A DNA stretch of 64,000 bases, from positions 1,550,001-1,614,000 of the forward strand of contig VCCI02000001.1 of NCBI GenBank assembly GCA_005938025.2. The letters run 5' to 3'. Below, in pieces: positions 56,001 through 64,000 of the stretch (the first letter of the stretch is position 1; each line of letters starts with the position of its first letter). The notes beneath the pieces were generated by a model. The model did no database searches. It saw only the letters and a program-made list of their open reading frames with translations, and was not told where the DNA came from. Position numbers and translations under genes: made by a program. The stretch comes from Inquilinus sp. KBS0705. GTDB lineage: Bacteria; Bacteroidota; Bacteroidia; Sphingobacteriales; Sphingobacteriaceae.

Positions 56001-57143
56001 ATGAAATCTACTATCATCTTACTCCTATTTATAGGGTATTCGATTACTTGTTTATCGCAAGAAAAAGTTGACAACGCGGTATTATTAGATTACTACCAAA
56101 ACCAGCGCTTCGCGGATGCATCAGATTATCTAAAGAAGATATATACCGAACCGGTTACCGATGTAAAGGCATTATCACAATTGGCGTATACTTCGCAAAT
56201 GGCCGGCCGCCTTCCCGATGCCGAAGGTTATTACCAGCGCATATACGATGCAGATTCGACTAATAAGGGTGTACTATATAGCCTGGGTAGCATCAATCTC
56301 CGTCGGGGCAACATCACTAAGGCCGAAACTTATTATAAAAGGATAATTGCCAGCGACACCAGTAACTTTATAGTATACAAACAACTGGCGCAAATAAGCC
56401 ATGATAAAAACAACATCGACGACAATATATATTACCTGCAAAAGGCTAATCTGCTTAACCCAGCCGAGCCAGATGTAGCATCGGACTTAAGCGATATATA
56501 TGTTAATTTGAAGCTAACTACTCCGGCGGAGAAAGTTTTAAACCTGGCTATAGCTGCCGACCCTGAAAACATTGTGTTACTTAACAGCCTTATGAAACTG
56601 GAATACGCGCAAAAAAAATGGCCCGAAACTATTAACACCTGCCTTAAATTAATAGATAATGGTAATCAGTCGGGCCAGGTATTAATTAAATTGGGGGTAG
56701 CTTATTACAATACCAAAAATTACGAATGCAGTGTTGCTGCCTTTGCCGATATGGATGAAATTGCCCGTAACGAAACAAGCTATTATTATACTGCATTGGC
56801 TTACAAAGCGCTAAAAGATCAGCCTATGGGCATATTTAATTTAAACAAAGCAATTACCGAGGGTGTATCGCCAAATGTTGGGGCCTATTACGGCGAAATA
56901 GCCGATAGTAACGAAAAACTGTTTAAGTATAAAAAGGCGGTGTTGGCCTATCAAAAAAGTCTGCAGTTTAACGAGAGTGCCATGGTTTACTATTCGCTGG
57001 CTAATGTTTACGATACCAATTTAAATGATAAAAAAGCCGCTGTAAAATACTACAAGTTATACCTGGCAACCAAACCGTCTGTTAGCCAAAAGCCGTTTAT
57101 AGATTATTCTAAAAGCCGTATAGCAATACTGCGCAGCCGTTAA
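56001..57143 (+). CDS. TPR-repeat exported protein
   Basis: The product has 380 residues with a signal peptide (MKSTIILLLFIGYSITCLSQ). Repeating 34-residue helices are visible throughout (for example ALSQLAYTSQMAGRLPDAEGYYQRIYDADS and VLYSLGSINLRRGNITKAETYYKRIIASD), giving about nine TPRs. It likely scaffolds protein contacts in the periplasm or envelope. The 3' end overlaps riboflavin synthase convergently by 4 bp. Confidence 0.85.
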   Translation: MKSTIILLLFIGYSITCLSQEKVDNAVLLDYYQNQRFADASDYLKKIYTEPVTDVKALSQLAYTSQMAGRLPDAEGYYQRIYDADSTNKGVLYSLGSINLRRGNITKAETYYKRIIASDTSNFIVYKQLAQISHDKNNIDDNIYYLQKANLLNPAEPDVASDLSDIYVNLKLTTPAEKVLNLAIAADPENIVLLNSLMKLEYAQKKWPETINTCLKLIDNGNQSGQVLIKLGVAYYNTKNYECSVAAFADMDEIARNETSYYYTALAYKALKDQPMGIFNLNKAITEGVSPNVGAYYGEIADSNEKLFKYKKAVLAYQKSLQFNESAMVYYSLANVYDTNLNDKKAAVKYYKLYLATKPSVSQKPFIDYSKSRIAILRSR

Positions 57144-57724
57144 CGCTGCATAAGGCGGGCTACGTATTTGCCAATAATATCAAATTCCAGGTTTACCACC
57201 GATCCCTCGCGAACGTTATTCAAGTTGGTATGCTCGTAAGTATAAGGTATAATGGCTACTGAAAAGTAATTTACACCCGAGTTAACAACCGTTAAACTAA
57301 TACCATTTACACATATCGATCCTTTTTCTACCGTAACATTTCCGGTTACAGCATCATATTCAAAGGTGTATTCCCAGCTGCCGTCAAGTTCAGTAAATTT
57401 TGTGCATATAGCTGTTTGGTCAACATGGCCCTGCACTATGTGCCCGTCTAAACGTGCGTTCATTTGCATGCAACGCTCCAGGTTTATAGGTTCGCCAACC
57501 TTAAGGTGGCCAAGGCTTGTTTTGTTAAGTGTTTCTTCAATAGCGGTAACCGTATGGCTATTATCATTTAACGCTATAACCGTTAAACAAACACCGTTAT
57601 GCGCTACCGATTGGTCTATCTTTAGCTCATTAGCTATCGCAGACTCCACAGTGATGTGCAGGTTGCCCTGCTCCTGCCGCATATGGGTTATTTTACCTAA
57701 AGTTTCTATTATGCCTGTAAACAT
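57140..57724 (-). CDS. ribE: Riboflavin synthase alpha chain
   Basis: This makes riboflavin from two 6,7-dimethyl-8-ribityllumazine molecules. The 194-residue product, from the ATG at 57724 (MFTGIIETLGKI), has two lumazine-binding repeats: the first with VAHNGVCLTVIALN and HIVQGHVDQT, the second with CVNGISLTVV. The upstream extension to 57736 (MFAN) is not needed. It converges with the TPR gene. Confidence 0.94.
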   Translation of the reverse strand: MFTGIIETLGKITHMRQEQGNLHITVESAIANELKIDQSVAHNGVCLTVIALNDNSHTVTAIEETLNKTSLGHLKVGEPINLERCMQMNARLDGHIVQGHVDQTAICTKFTELDGSWEYTFEYDAVTGNVTVEKGSICVNGISLTVVNSGVNYFSVAIIPYTYEHTNLNNVREGSVVNLEFDIIGKYVARLMQR

Positions 57725-57791
57725 GTTGGCAAACATACATATTTTGAAAATTTAGCTTGTTATGCAAATATCACATTATGTATAGAAACAA

Positions 57792-57823
57792 AAAAAGCGA
57801 TCTGGTAAACCAGATCGCTTTTT
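57792..57823 (-). terminator. Hairpin terminator after the lipoprotein gene
   Basis: Stem GCGATCTGG/CCAGATCGC with TAAA loop, with flanking A and T runs. It lies 23 bp after the lipoprotein stop codon. Confidence 0.85.
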
Positions 57824-57845
57824 GATATTTCAAATATGTTTGTAA

Positions 57846-58610
57846 TTAAGCTTGCAAAGTAGTTTCGCCTGTAAGCAGGTTAACTAAATAAGTTTTACCA
57901 TCAAACGTTACAGTAGCTTTGTAACCTGTTAAGAAAGTGATAGTACCCGTAAAATTGAATGCGGTACCATCGTTTGTACCTGTACAATTAAATGTAGCGG
58001 CACCCGATTTGATAGTCATTTTATTACCATCAGCTTCTAACACAAGGCTGGTTAGTGTAAAGTTGTTTGTTTGTGATGATGACTCAGCTGCATTAGTTTT
58101 TGATTGTGATTGGATCAATGAATAATGGCTACCGTTAACGCTTAACTTTGTAAAGTCGGTACCTATTTTGGTTACAGTTAAAAACTCTTTTACTAAACGA
58201 TTGTAAGTTTTTGCGGTGTTAAAACCAGCATTAACAATACTGTCTGACTGTGTGTAGCCATTAACTTTACTGGTGCTATCGCAATTGTAAACAAACCTGT
58301 AGTAACCGGTGTAAGTGTCTTTTACAGTATCGCCTTGGGTGCTTATCTCATTAACCGGAACTTCTTTGAATGTTCCGCAAAGATTATCGGCCAGGGTAGT
58401 TCTTTTTGTACCGATAGATGAGGTTGTTGCTCCGTTTTTGTTATTGAATGAAGTACTCAGCGATTGGTAAAGCGATACAGCTAACTGCGCGCCTATTTTA
58501 GTTTTATCTGCACCATTAGTAGAAGTGGCATCTTTTTTACAAGAAGAGTAAAAAGTTACTGTAGCTACAACAAGTGATAAAATAACTACTGATCTGAATT
58601 TTGAAATCAT
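57846..58610 (-). CDS. Lipoprotein of unknown function
   Basis: The product has 254 residues from the ATG at 58610. The lipobox sits in VATVTFYSSCKKDA (acylated Cys near 24). The remainder is rich in Ser, Thr and Asn, with beta-strand-like sequences (GTITFLTGYKATVTFDGKTYLVNLLTGETT). No known family is identified. The terminator follows. A Thr/Ser-rich surface protein is likely. Confidence 0.65.
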   Translation of the reverse strand: MISKFRSVVILSLVVATVTFYSSCKKDATSTNGADKTKIGAQLAVSLYQSLSTSFNNKNGATTSSIGTKRTTLADNLCGTFKEVPVNEISTQGDTVKDTYTGYYRFVYNCDSTSKVNGYTQSDSIVNAGFNTAKTYNRLVKEFLTVTKIGTDFTKLSVNGSHYSLIQSQSKTNAAESSSQTNNFTLTSLVLEADGNKMTIKSGAATFNCTGTNDGTAFNFTGTITFLTGYKATVTFDGKTYLVNLLTGETTLQA

Positions 58611-58761
58611 GAGTGTAATAAGATTAATTAGTTTGGTACCAAAAATACTCATTTATAGCTATTTACCTAACATTTTTAAAAAAAATTAGAAATTAATTTT
58701 CACTAAAAGAAAAACACAACCATTGGTTAGCAAATTTATGTTTCACTTAAAAAATTAGTTT

Positions 58762-59265
58762 TTACTTAAAACACGAGCTTAAATCCACCCTTTTATTCCT
58801 AAGGTCTTTGCCCCCTTCCATTACCGATTTAAGGTTGGCAAGATAAAATGTCCACCCGATTTGGCATTTAACCAGCAAGTTTTTCTCCGGGTCGCTTTCC
58901 TGCGGAATGTTCTCTTGTAGCAATTCAACAATGGTTAAACCATTGCGGGTGCTCAAGTTTACGGTAACTGTTGTGTTACCGGTAAAAGTAAATTTAATCT
59001 GGTCTCGCCCGTTTGCTTCCAGCACACTACCTTTTTCTATCACATCATTATGATAGCCGTGCCAGTACCAGGCATAAGTGTCTTCTTTCATTATTTGCTC
59101 TTCCGGCGCGCGTAAACGCTTGGGCACAGTAAAAAAATCAGCTTTGCGTAAAAACCATTTTTCCAGACCGGCTGGTGTAGCCCAGGCCATATATAAGCTG
59201 CGCATATCAATATTATAATCGCCGCATAACTTAAATTTTTTCCACCGGGTGTCTACCATAACCAT
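58762..59265 (-). CDS. SRPBCC (START-like) domain protein
   Basis: The product has 167 residues. YNIDMRSLYMAWATPAGLEKWFLRKADFF, KGSVLEANGRDQIKFTFTGNTTVTVNL and WTFYLANLKSVMEGGKDLR match the AHSA1-like START fold with a hydrophobic ligand cavity. No catalytic residue. Start codon 59265 or 59259. A lone gene with no clear partner. Confidence 0.75.
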   Translation of the reverse strand: MVMVDTRWKKFKLCGDYNIDMRSLYMAWATPAGLEKWFLRKADFFTVPKRLRAPEEQIMKEDTYAWYWHGYHNDVIEKGSVLEANGRDQIKFTFTGNTTVTVNLSTRNGLTIVELLQENIPQESDPEKNLLVKCQIGWTFYLANLKSVMEGGKDLRNKRVDLSSCFK

Positions 59266-59343
59266 AAAGGGGTTTATTTAGTAATTGTATAAAACTAACC
59301 AATATACTTTGTGTTTTGCTAATTTGCTTACAAATCATTTACT

Positions 59344-59799
59344 ATGCCAAAGCAAAGCGCAGGGATATTATTATATCGTAAAACAAACAACCTTTTGCAG
59401 GTTTTACTTGTGCATCCCGGTGGCCCGTTTTTCAGAAATAAGGACCTTGGCTCGTGGTCTATCCCCAAAGGTGAATTTGATGACAGTGAAGACGCTTTAG
59501 CGGCAGCCCGACGCGAGTTTGAGGAAGAAACCGGACAAGCTATTGATGGAAATTTTCTTCCTCTTGCCCCTATTAAACAAAAAAGCGGTAAAACAGTATA
59601 TGCCTGGGCAGTAGAGGGCGATATATCTTCACAGACTATTGTAAGTAACCTTTTTGAAATAGAATGGCCGCCAAAATCGGGCAAAAAAGTAAGCTTCCCT
59701 GAAATTGACCGCGCCGAATGGTTTGATATAGATACCGCGAAAATTAAAATAATAGCTGCACAGGCCGGTTTCATCAACGAGTTAGCCGGCCTTATGTAG
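59344..59799 (+). CDS. NUDIX hydrolase
   Basis: The product has 151 residues. The Nudix box GEFDDSEDALAAARREFEEETG (about 41-62) matches GX5EX7REUXEEXGU with U = F. The start SAGILLYRKTNNLLQVLLVHPGGPFFRNKDLGSWSIPKG suggests a diadenosine-polyphosphate-like or MutT-like enzyme. Substrate unknown. It converges with accC, 6 bp away. Confidence 0.9.
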   Translation: MPKQSAGILLYRKTNNLLQVLLVHPGGPFFRNKDLGSWSIPKGEFDDSEDALAAARREFEEETGQAIDGNFLPLAPIKQKSGKTVYAWAVEGDISSQTIVSNLFEIEWPPKSGKKVSFPEIDRAEWFDIDTAKIKIIAAQAGFINELAGLM

Positions 59800-59805
59800 T
59801 ACTAT

Positions 59806-61281
59806 TTAACGCCTGTTTTTAACCCAGTTTGATATTGGGGCAACACCTGTTTCAGCCATTGCTACTTTTGTGGAAGACAGCAATTTTTCCATTACAAGTG
59901 CGGCTATTAGCGCCTCGGTTTCATTCCCTCTTTGTAACACTTCAGGTGTAAAGTACTTTTTAACAAAGTGCGTATCAAAGTTACCTGAGGTAAATGCCTC
60001 GTGCCCCATTACAAAGCGGCCAAAGCCCAAGGTTGTAGTAATGCCAGTTATTTTATACTCGTCAATAGCGCGTATCATGCGCTCTATGGCCTCTGTCCTA
60101 TCTTTACCATAGGTAATCAGCTTGGCTATCATGGGGTCGTAGTAGATGGGTATTTCCATGCCTTGCTCAAAGCCATCATCAACGCGCACACCCGGCCCTT
60201 TAGGGGTAATATAGGTTTGCAGGGTACCAATGTCTGGTAAAAAGTTATTGGCCGGGTCTTCGGCATATACCCGCAGTTCCATGGCGTGGCCACGTATCGT
60301 TAGATCTTCCTGTTTAAAGCTGATGGTTTCGCCGCGCGCTATTTGTATCTGCTCTTTTACAAGATCTATCCCGGTTATAAGCTCCGTCACCGGGTGCTCT
60401 ACCTGCAGGCGGGTGTTCATCTCTAAAAAATAAAAGTTTAGCTGCTCATCCATTATAAACTCCACCGTGCCTGCGCCGGTGTAGTTAACAGACCGGGCGA
60501 CGTCTACGGCACTTTTACCCATCAATTCCCTTATTTCGGGGGTAAGTACAGATGATGGTGCTTCCTCTACTACCTTTTGGTGCCTGCGCTGTACCGAGCA
60601 ATCCCGCTCATAAAGGTGCACTATGTTGCCATGCGTATCACCTAAAACCTGTATCTCGATATGCCGTGGGGATGATACATAGCGTTCTATAAATACCGAG
60701 CCATCTCCAAATGCCGATGTAGCTTCGGATACGGCCAGATCCATTTGTTCTTCAAAATCGGCGGGGGAATCAACTATACGCATACCCTTACCACCACCAC
60801 CCGCAGCGGCTTTTATCAGTATCGGAAAACCCACCTCAACGGCGCGTTGCTTAGCCTCGTTGACATCTGTTATAGCCTCTTCGGTGCCGGGCACCATGGG
60901 TATATTATACTTTAATGCAGCTGCCTTAGCCGATAGCTTGTTACCCATTATTTCCATGGCTTCAGGCGACGGACCTATCAATATCAGCCCTGCTTCGCGT
61001 ACCTGCCTTGCAAAAGCGGCGTTCTCGCTCAGGAAGCCGTAGCCTGGGTGTATACCTTCTGCACCGGTTTGTTTACAGGCGGCAATGATCTTATCGCCAA
61101 CCAGATACGATTGATTTGAAGGCGCCTCGCCAATAAACACAGCCTCATCGGCATAGCGCACATGCAGGGCATCGCGGTCGGCGGCGGAGTATACGGCTAC
61201 CGTTTTAATACCCATTTCGCGGGCCGAGCGCATTACACGTAAGGCTATTTCGCCGCGGTTTGCTACCAGTATTTTTTGCAT
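59806..61281 (-). CDS. accC: Acetyl-CoA carboxylase biotin carboxylase subunit
   Basis: Biotin carboxylase carboxylates biotin on BCCP, first step of fatty-acid synthesis. The 491-residue product has the ATP-grasp fold: MQKILVANRGEIALRVMRSA at the start, GGGGKGMRIV (near 164), CSVQRRHQKVVEEAPS (near 230), EMNTRLQVEHPVTE (near 288) and the C-terminal RVYAEDP. It is about 40 residues longer than E. coli AccC, extra residues at the C-terminus. No accB gene lies next to it, so it could serve a separate acyl-CoA carboxylase. Promoter not assigned; the dispersed repeat copy 2 lies upstream. Confidence 0.92.
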   Translation of the reverse strand: MQKILVANRGEIALRVMRSAREMGIKTVAVYSAADRDALHVRYADEAVFIGEAPSNQSYLVGDKIIAACKQTGAEGIHPGYGFLSENAAFARQVREAGLILIGPSPEAMEIMGNKLSAKAAALKYNIPMVPGTEEAITDVNEAKQRAVEVGFPILIKAAAGGGGKGMRIVDSPADFEEQMDLAVSEATSAFGDGSVFIERYVSSPRHIEIQVLGDTHGNIVHLYERDCSVQRRHQKVVEEAPSSVLTPEIRELMGKSAVDVARSVNYTGAGTVEFIMDEQLNFYFLEMNTRLQVEHPVTELITGIDLVKEQIQIARGETISFKQEDLTIRGHAMELRVYAEDPANNFLPDIGTLQTYITPKGPGVRVDDGFEQGMEIPIYYDPMIAKLITYGKDRTEAIERMIRAIDEYKITGITTTLGFGRFVMGHEAFTSGNFDTHFVKKYFTPEVLQRGNETEALIAALVMEKLLSSTKVAMAETGVAPISNWVKNRR

Positions 61282-61331
61282 AATAACAAATGTAGCAGAT
61301 TAGTTGAAAGGTAAAAACGGGCACGCTATTT

Positions 61332-61582
61332 TAGCAGTGCAATCGCATTAAAATAACAATAAACGGGATGATGTTTTGTTAAGGATGGTTTTAGCATCAA
61401 AAAATGGCTTTGCAGCGCGTATAGCCACAAAACTTTACACTTTTAGCTGTAAATTTTTACGTTTTTTTGTTGTTTACAACGGAGAATTTTCGTTTTTTTT
61501 CGCTACCCCTCACCCACTAATATAAAATATTTCTTCAATTAAAAAAGCTTTTTTTTTAATTCGTTGCTGTCCGCGCGGACAG
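61332..61582. repeat. Dispersed ~240-bp non-coding element, copy 2
   Basis: Aligns with 20908-21154. Shared blocks run in the same order: GGCTTTGCAG, TTTACACTTTT, ATTTTCGTTTTTTTTCG, TACCCCTCA, TCAATTAAAAAAG and the terminal palindrome (61567-61582). It fills most of the gap from 61282 to 61650 between accC (minus) and a small ORF (minus). In this copy the frame equivalent to copy 1's longest ORF has an early stop, so the conservation is not at protein level. Confidence 0.7.
61567..61582. other. 16-bp perfect palindrome ending copy 2 of the dispersed element
   Basis: CTGTCCGCGCGGACAG is self-complementary. Compared with copy 1 it has two paired changes and no unpaired one. Confidence 0.65.
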
Positions 61583-61650
61583 ACGGCTGCGGTAATCTCT
61601 CTGGTCGGAATCTAAAACATTGCAAATCCGGACCAACGAATTTGATGCTG

Positions 61651-61749
61651 TTACCGCTTCTCTTCTTTGCCCTTGTCTTTACGAATGATAAGATACAAGG
61701 CAAGTGCCGCGAATGCTATAATGATAACGAATGCTATTGGGGTTAACAT
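61651..61749 (-). CDS. Possible 32-residue membrane protein
   Basis: The ORF has ATG at 61749-61747 and TAA at 61653-61651. The product has MLTPIAFVIIIAFAALALYL as a single membrane helix, then a charged tail IIRKDKGKEEKR. This topology, with a positive cytoplasmic end, resembles other tiny membrane proteins. No homologue is named. It is a candidate only. Confidence 0.4.
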   Translation of the reverse strand: MLTPIAFVIIIAFAALALYLIIRKDKGKEEKR

Positions 61750-61858
61750 ATTTATATTGTTTGTTATTAACTTAAACAACAAATATTTTCTCCTGTTTTA
61801 AAAATGATCAGATAGTGAATCACTATCTCAATGGTCCGGATTTGTAATCTGCGAATGC

Positions 61859-62368
61859 TTATTTCTTTTCTGTGCCGTCGTAGTTATAATCTTCCAGTGT
61901 CCAGCCTATCATTACTTCTTTTACCCAGCTTAAAAAGTTGATATTGCATTCTTCAACATCATCAATGCTTTCGTATTCAAAATCCCATTGCCAAAATACC
62001 ACGGGGCATTGGTCATCTTTTATTTTAGATAGGTTAAGGCAATAATGATTCCCCCTGCCATCCGGCGAAAATGGTAAAAAATGGGCGGGCATTTTATGCC
62101 CTACTTCAAAATGCTCAAACTTGTAAACAGCATCCAGGGAGGAGCCTTGTAAAGCTTCATCAATACCGTAAATTTCGACACCTGCTAACGAAATACCATT
62201 ATGAACTGATAGCATGTACTTAAAATCAAGTGGAAGTTTCAGGTTGATATGACGCTCGAAATCCTCCAATCGGTTATCGGTAATGGGTGGCCCTAATAAA
62301 GCTATTTCGCTATCGAACTTGGTTAACTCCGCAATTATATGATCGCTATGCTTTATGATGTCTGCCAT
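61859..62368 (-). CDS. SMI1/KNR4 family protein
   Basis: The product has 169 residues. SMI1/KNR4 fold features: ITDNRLEDFERHINLKLPLDFKYMLSVHNGIS (about 29-60) and HFLPFSPDGRGNHYCLNLSK and PVVFWQWDFEYES. In bacteria such proteins are often immunity proteins to polymorphic toxins, but no toxin gene is nearby, so a housekeeping role is equally possible. It lies 56 bp after the nuoB stop on the same strand. Confidence 0.82.
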   Translation of the reverse strand: MADIIKHSDHIIAELTKFDSEIALLGPPITDNRLEDFERHINLKLPLDFKYMLSVHNGISLAGVEIYGIDEALQGSSLDAVYKFEHFEVGHKMPAHFLPFSPDGRGNHYCLNLSKIKDDQCPVVFWQWDFEYESIDDVEECNINFLSWVKEVMIGWTLEDYNYDGTEKK

Positions 62369-62424
62369 CTTATTCTTTTGACTCTGACAGGGTGTTTATG
62401 GCACCCCCCTCTAACCCCCAAACC

Positions 62425-62904
62425 CTACCCCACCAAACTTTCCGTCTCTATCTTTTTCTGCAACTCTAATATAGCACCTATAAGCGCTTCGGGGCGCGGG
62501 GGGCAGCCTTGTACGTATACATCAACAGGGATTACCCTGTCTACCCCTTTTACTACGTGGTAACCATGCTGCCAGTAAGGGCCGCCGCAATTAGAGCAGC
62601 TACCCATCGAGATAACATACTTTGGCTCGGGCATTTGCTCGTACAGGCGTTTAATGCGTTCGGCCATTTTAAAGGTAACGGTGCCGGCTATTATAATAAC
62701 ATCGGCCTGGCGCGGCGAAGGCCTTGGGAACACACCAAAACGGTCAAGGTCGTAAGTAGATGCCATCGAACCCATCATTTCTATCGCGCAGCAGGCAATA
62801 CCAAAACTAACCGGCCATAATGATGACAGCCTTGCCCAGTTAAGCAGGTCGTTCATTTTGGTAACTACTACGCCACCACTCTCGTTTGTCAGATCAGGCG
62901 TCAT
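62425..62904 (-). CDS. nuoB: NADH-quinone oxidoreductase subunit B
   Basis: NuoB carries cluster N2 in the peripheral arm of complex I. The 159-residue product has the adjacent cysteines in [10 protein letters not shown] (38-39), a third in [12 protein letters not shown] and the fourth in [11 protein letters not shown]. The start overlaps nuoA by 11 bp. Other nuo genes do not follow in this window; SMI1/KNR4 is next. Confidence 0.96.
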   Translation of the reverse strand: MTPDLTNESGGVVVTKMNDLLNWARLSSLWPVSFGIACCAIEMMGSMASTYDLDRFGVFPRPSPRQADVIIIAGTVTFKMAERIKRLYEQMPEPKYVISMGSCSNCGGPYWQHGYHVVKGVDRVIPVDVYVQGCPPRPEALIGAILELQKKIETESLVG

Positions 62905-63517
62905 TAGCAGGCTTTTTAAAGGATGGCTTAAACATGGGTTTCTTTATGGGAGTGGCGGTAGCAGTGGCATTATTAGTAGCAGTTGCAGTAGCGGTGGCAG
63001 GCATTTCTGCAACTTCTGTGCTGAACGCGCGCACTTTGTAATTGCTTTGCTCGTCGTTTAGTTTATTGTATAAATTTTGCGGGATAAAAGTATCGGTTTG
63101 CGGTATGGTAACGTTTGGCTTTATCCATTCCAGGTCGCCTTTGCGCCAAACGTAGGCAAGGCCAAGTATCAATATACCCAAAAACACAAACATTTCTGTT
63201 AACGATACCATTCCCCAGCGTTTATCTATCTGGGCTATATCTTTATTACCAAATACCGTTGCCCAGGGGAAAACAAATACCATTTCTACATCAAACAACA
63301 AAAACACCAATGCAATAACATAAAACCTGGAGTTAAAGGGAAGCCACGCGCTGCCGGTAGGTTCCTCGCCGCACTCGTAGGTGCTTTGCTTTTCGGCATT
63401 AGGGTTGTTTGGAGCTAAAATTCTATTAACGCCAAACAGCAGGCCTATAAAAACAATGCCTGTAATTAAAAAGATAAGTATCTTTCCAAATTCTGATATT
63501 TGCGCAACATCATTCAT
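62894..63517 (-). CDS. nuoA: NADH-quinone oxidoreductase subunit A with Ala-Thr repeat tail
   Basis: NuoA is a small membrane subunit of complex I. The 207-residue product starts at 63517 ([14 protein letters not shown]). Three helices (about 10-30, 65-85 and 103-124), YECGEEP (47-53) with the quinone-site Cys, and [12 protein letters not shown] (75-86) identify it. About 75 residues follow helix three, including an Ala-Thr dinucleotide-repeat stretch (173-190, [17 protein letters not shown]) and a basic end. Family members are usually 120-150 residues, so the tail is extra. Its ATG overlaps the start of the divergent flavoprotein. Confidence 0.93.
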   Translation of the reverse strand: MNDVAQISEFGKILIFLITGIVFIGLLFGVNRILAPNNPNAEKQSTYECGEEPTGSAWLPFNSRFYVIALVFLLFDVEMVFVFPWATVFGNKDIAQIDKRWGMVSLTEMFVFLGILILGLAYVWRKGDLEWIKPNVTIPQTDTFIPQNLYNKLNDEQSNYKVRAFSTEVAEMPATATATATNNATATATPIKKPMFKPSFKKPANDA

Positions 63518-64000
63518 GACAGCAAATTTAACAAAACAATCAAACTTTGATGCTATAATTATCGGCGGCGGTGCCTGCGGACTGATGTGCGCGGTACAAG
63601 CCGGTTTTTTAGGCAAACAAACTTTGGTTTTAGAAAAAAACGACAAACCCGGTGCCAAAATATTAATTAGTGGCGGCGGCAGGTGCAATTATACCAACCT
63701 GTACACTACCCACAAGCAATTCATATCTCAAAACGAGCACTTTAGCCGCTCGGCATTGGCGCAATGGACCGTAGATGATACCATCACTTTTTTTGAGACC
63801 TACGGCATTGAAGGTAAAGAAAAAACACTGGGCCAGCTATTCCCGCTGAGTGACAAGGCTAAAGATGTGGTGAATATTTTTACAAATTTATGTGATGATT
63901 TGGGCCAGCCGATTTGGTGCAATAGCGAAGTTATAAGTGTTGAAAAGGTTGAAGGTGGTTTTAATGTGCGGGTTGATAAGGAAGGTAAGGAGCTGCTTTT
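63516..64000 (+). CDS. BaiN/HI0933-family NAD(P)/FAD-dependent oxidoreductase (3' truncated)
   Basis: The frame is open to the window's end, giving 161 residues. The N-terminal Rossmann motif is IIIGGGACGLMCAVQAG (near 14-30), then LVLEKNDKPGAKILISGGGRCNYTN (near 38-62), the characteristic HI0933/YhiN/BaiN family signature binding FAD. LFPLSDKAKDVVN follows. The ATG at 63516-63518 overlaps the nuoA ATG on the other strand by 2 bp. Function of the family is mostly unknown, although BaiN has a reported role in bile-acid dehydroxylation; no such link is implied here. Confidence 0.88.
   Translation, partial: MTANLTKQSNFDAIIIGGGACGLMCAVQAGFLGKQTLVLEKNDKPGAKILISGGGRCNYTNLYTTHKQFISQNEHFSRSALAQWTVDDTITFFETYGIEGKEKTLGQLFPLSDKAKDVVNIFTNLCDDLGQPIWCNSEVISVEKVEGGFNVRVDKEGKELL

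Noticed and set aside
61564..61746. 60-residue plus-strand frame over the palindrome
   Set aside because: It spans the element's palindrome and lies opposite the more plausible 32-residue minus-strand ORF; composition is not protein-like.
1..64000. tRNA or rRNA genes
   Set aside because: The intergenic gaps were read for T-arm-like GTTCGA patterns and conserved rRNA stretches; none was convincing. A covariance search was not possible here.

Overview
The window looks like a chromosomal stretch of a Bacteroidota species from the Sphingobacteriaceae (Mucilaginibacter or Pedobacter-like). The reasons are a GldC gliding protein, a GH92 mannosidase, paired DUF3857/transglutaminase proteins, a Cys-type CcmE, CHASE3 hybrid kinases beside CheR/CheB, starts without Shine-Dalgarno sites, and boxes resembling the Bacteroidota -7 element TAnnTTTG. 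No rRNA, tRNA, CRISPR array, prophage or complete insertion sequence was recognised. Almost all genes are ordinary housekeeping or envelope genes. The unusual material is mostly intergenic.

Layout. 1-8.2 kb: the end of a POT peptide transporter, a polyprenol-phosphate mannose synthase, ruvB, a secreted GH92 mannosidase with an exported Gfo/Idh-type protein, a lipoprotein polysaccharide deacetylase and an NTF2-like lipoprotein. 8.2-23.1 kb: a STAS/SEC14-like protein, queG, a DEDDh exonuclease, two tandem DUF3857 proteins, a 40-residue membrane protein, a TMEM175-like channel, a C40 peptidase, mutS, a propeller-like exported protein, a DUF817 membrane protein and a prolyl aminopeptidase-like lipoprotein. 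23.1-23.85 kb: a tandem array of about 112-bp inverted-repeat units.

23.9-32.7 kb: cytochrome c maturation genes on the minus strand (ccmB, ccmC, ccmD-like, ccmE, ccmF), interrupted by a CarboxypepD_reg protein, a glutamate dehydrogenase and an AT-rich lipoprotein. 32.8-43.4 kb: an SDR enzyme, an O6-alkylguanine methyltransferase, then a minus-strand signalling operon (hybrid kinase, CheR, CheB, hybrid kinase), gldC and a DEAD-box helicase. 43.5-54.5 kb: an outer-membrane barrel protein, dihydroorotase, a WYL regulator, a glycosylasparaginase, cutC, a very large metalloprotease-like/propeller/barrel protein and an HscA-like Hsp70. 54.6-64 kb: a TPR protein, riboflavin synthase, small lipoproteins, a NUDIX hydrolase, biotin carboxylase, an SMI1/KNR4 protein, nuoB and nuoA. 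A BaiN-type flavoprotein runs off the right edge, and its start codon overlaps that of nuoA.

Most worth a second look: (i) a roughly 240-bp non-coding element present twice (about 20.9 and 61.3 kb), each copy ending in a 16-bp perfect palindrome whose base changes are all compensatory; (ii) the 112-bp array, with two adjacent units identical; (iii) small membrane ORFs of 40 and 32 residues; (iv) the Cys-type CcmE; (v) nuoA with an Ala-Thr repeat tail and a start codon overlapping a divergent gene; (vi) CheR/CheB tied to hybrid kinases with no CheA, CheW or receptor nearby. All assignments come from reading the sequence and recalled family motifs. No database search was run.
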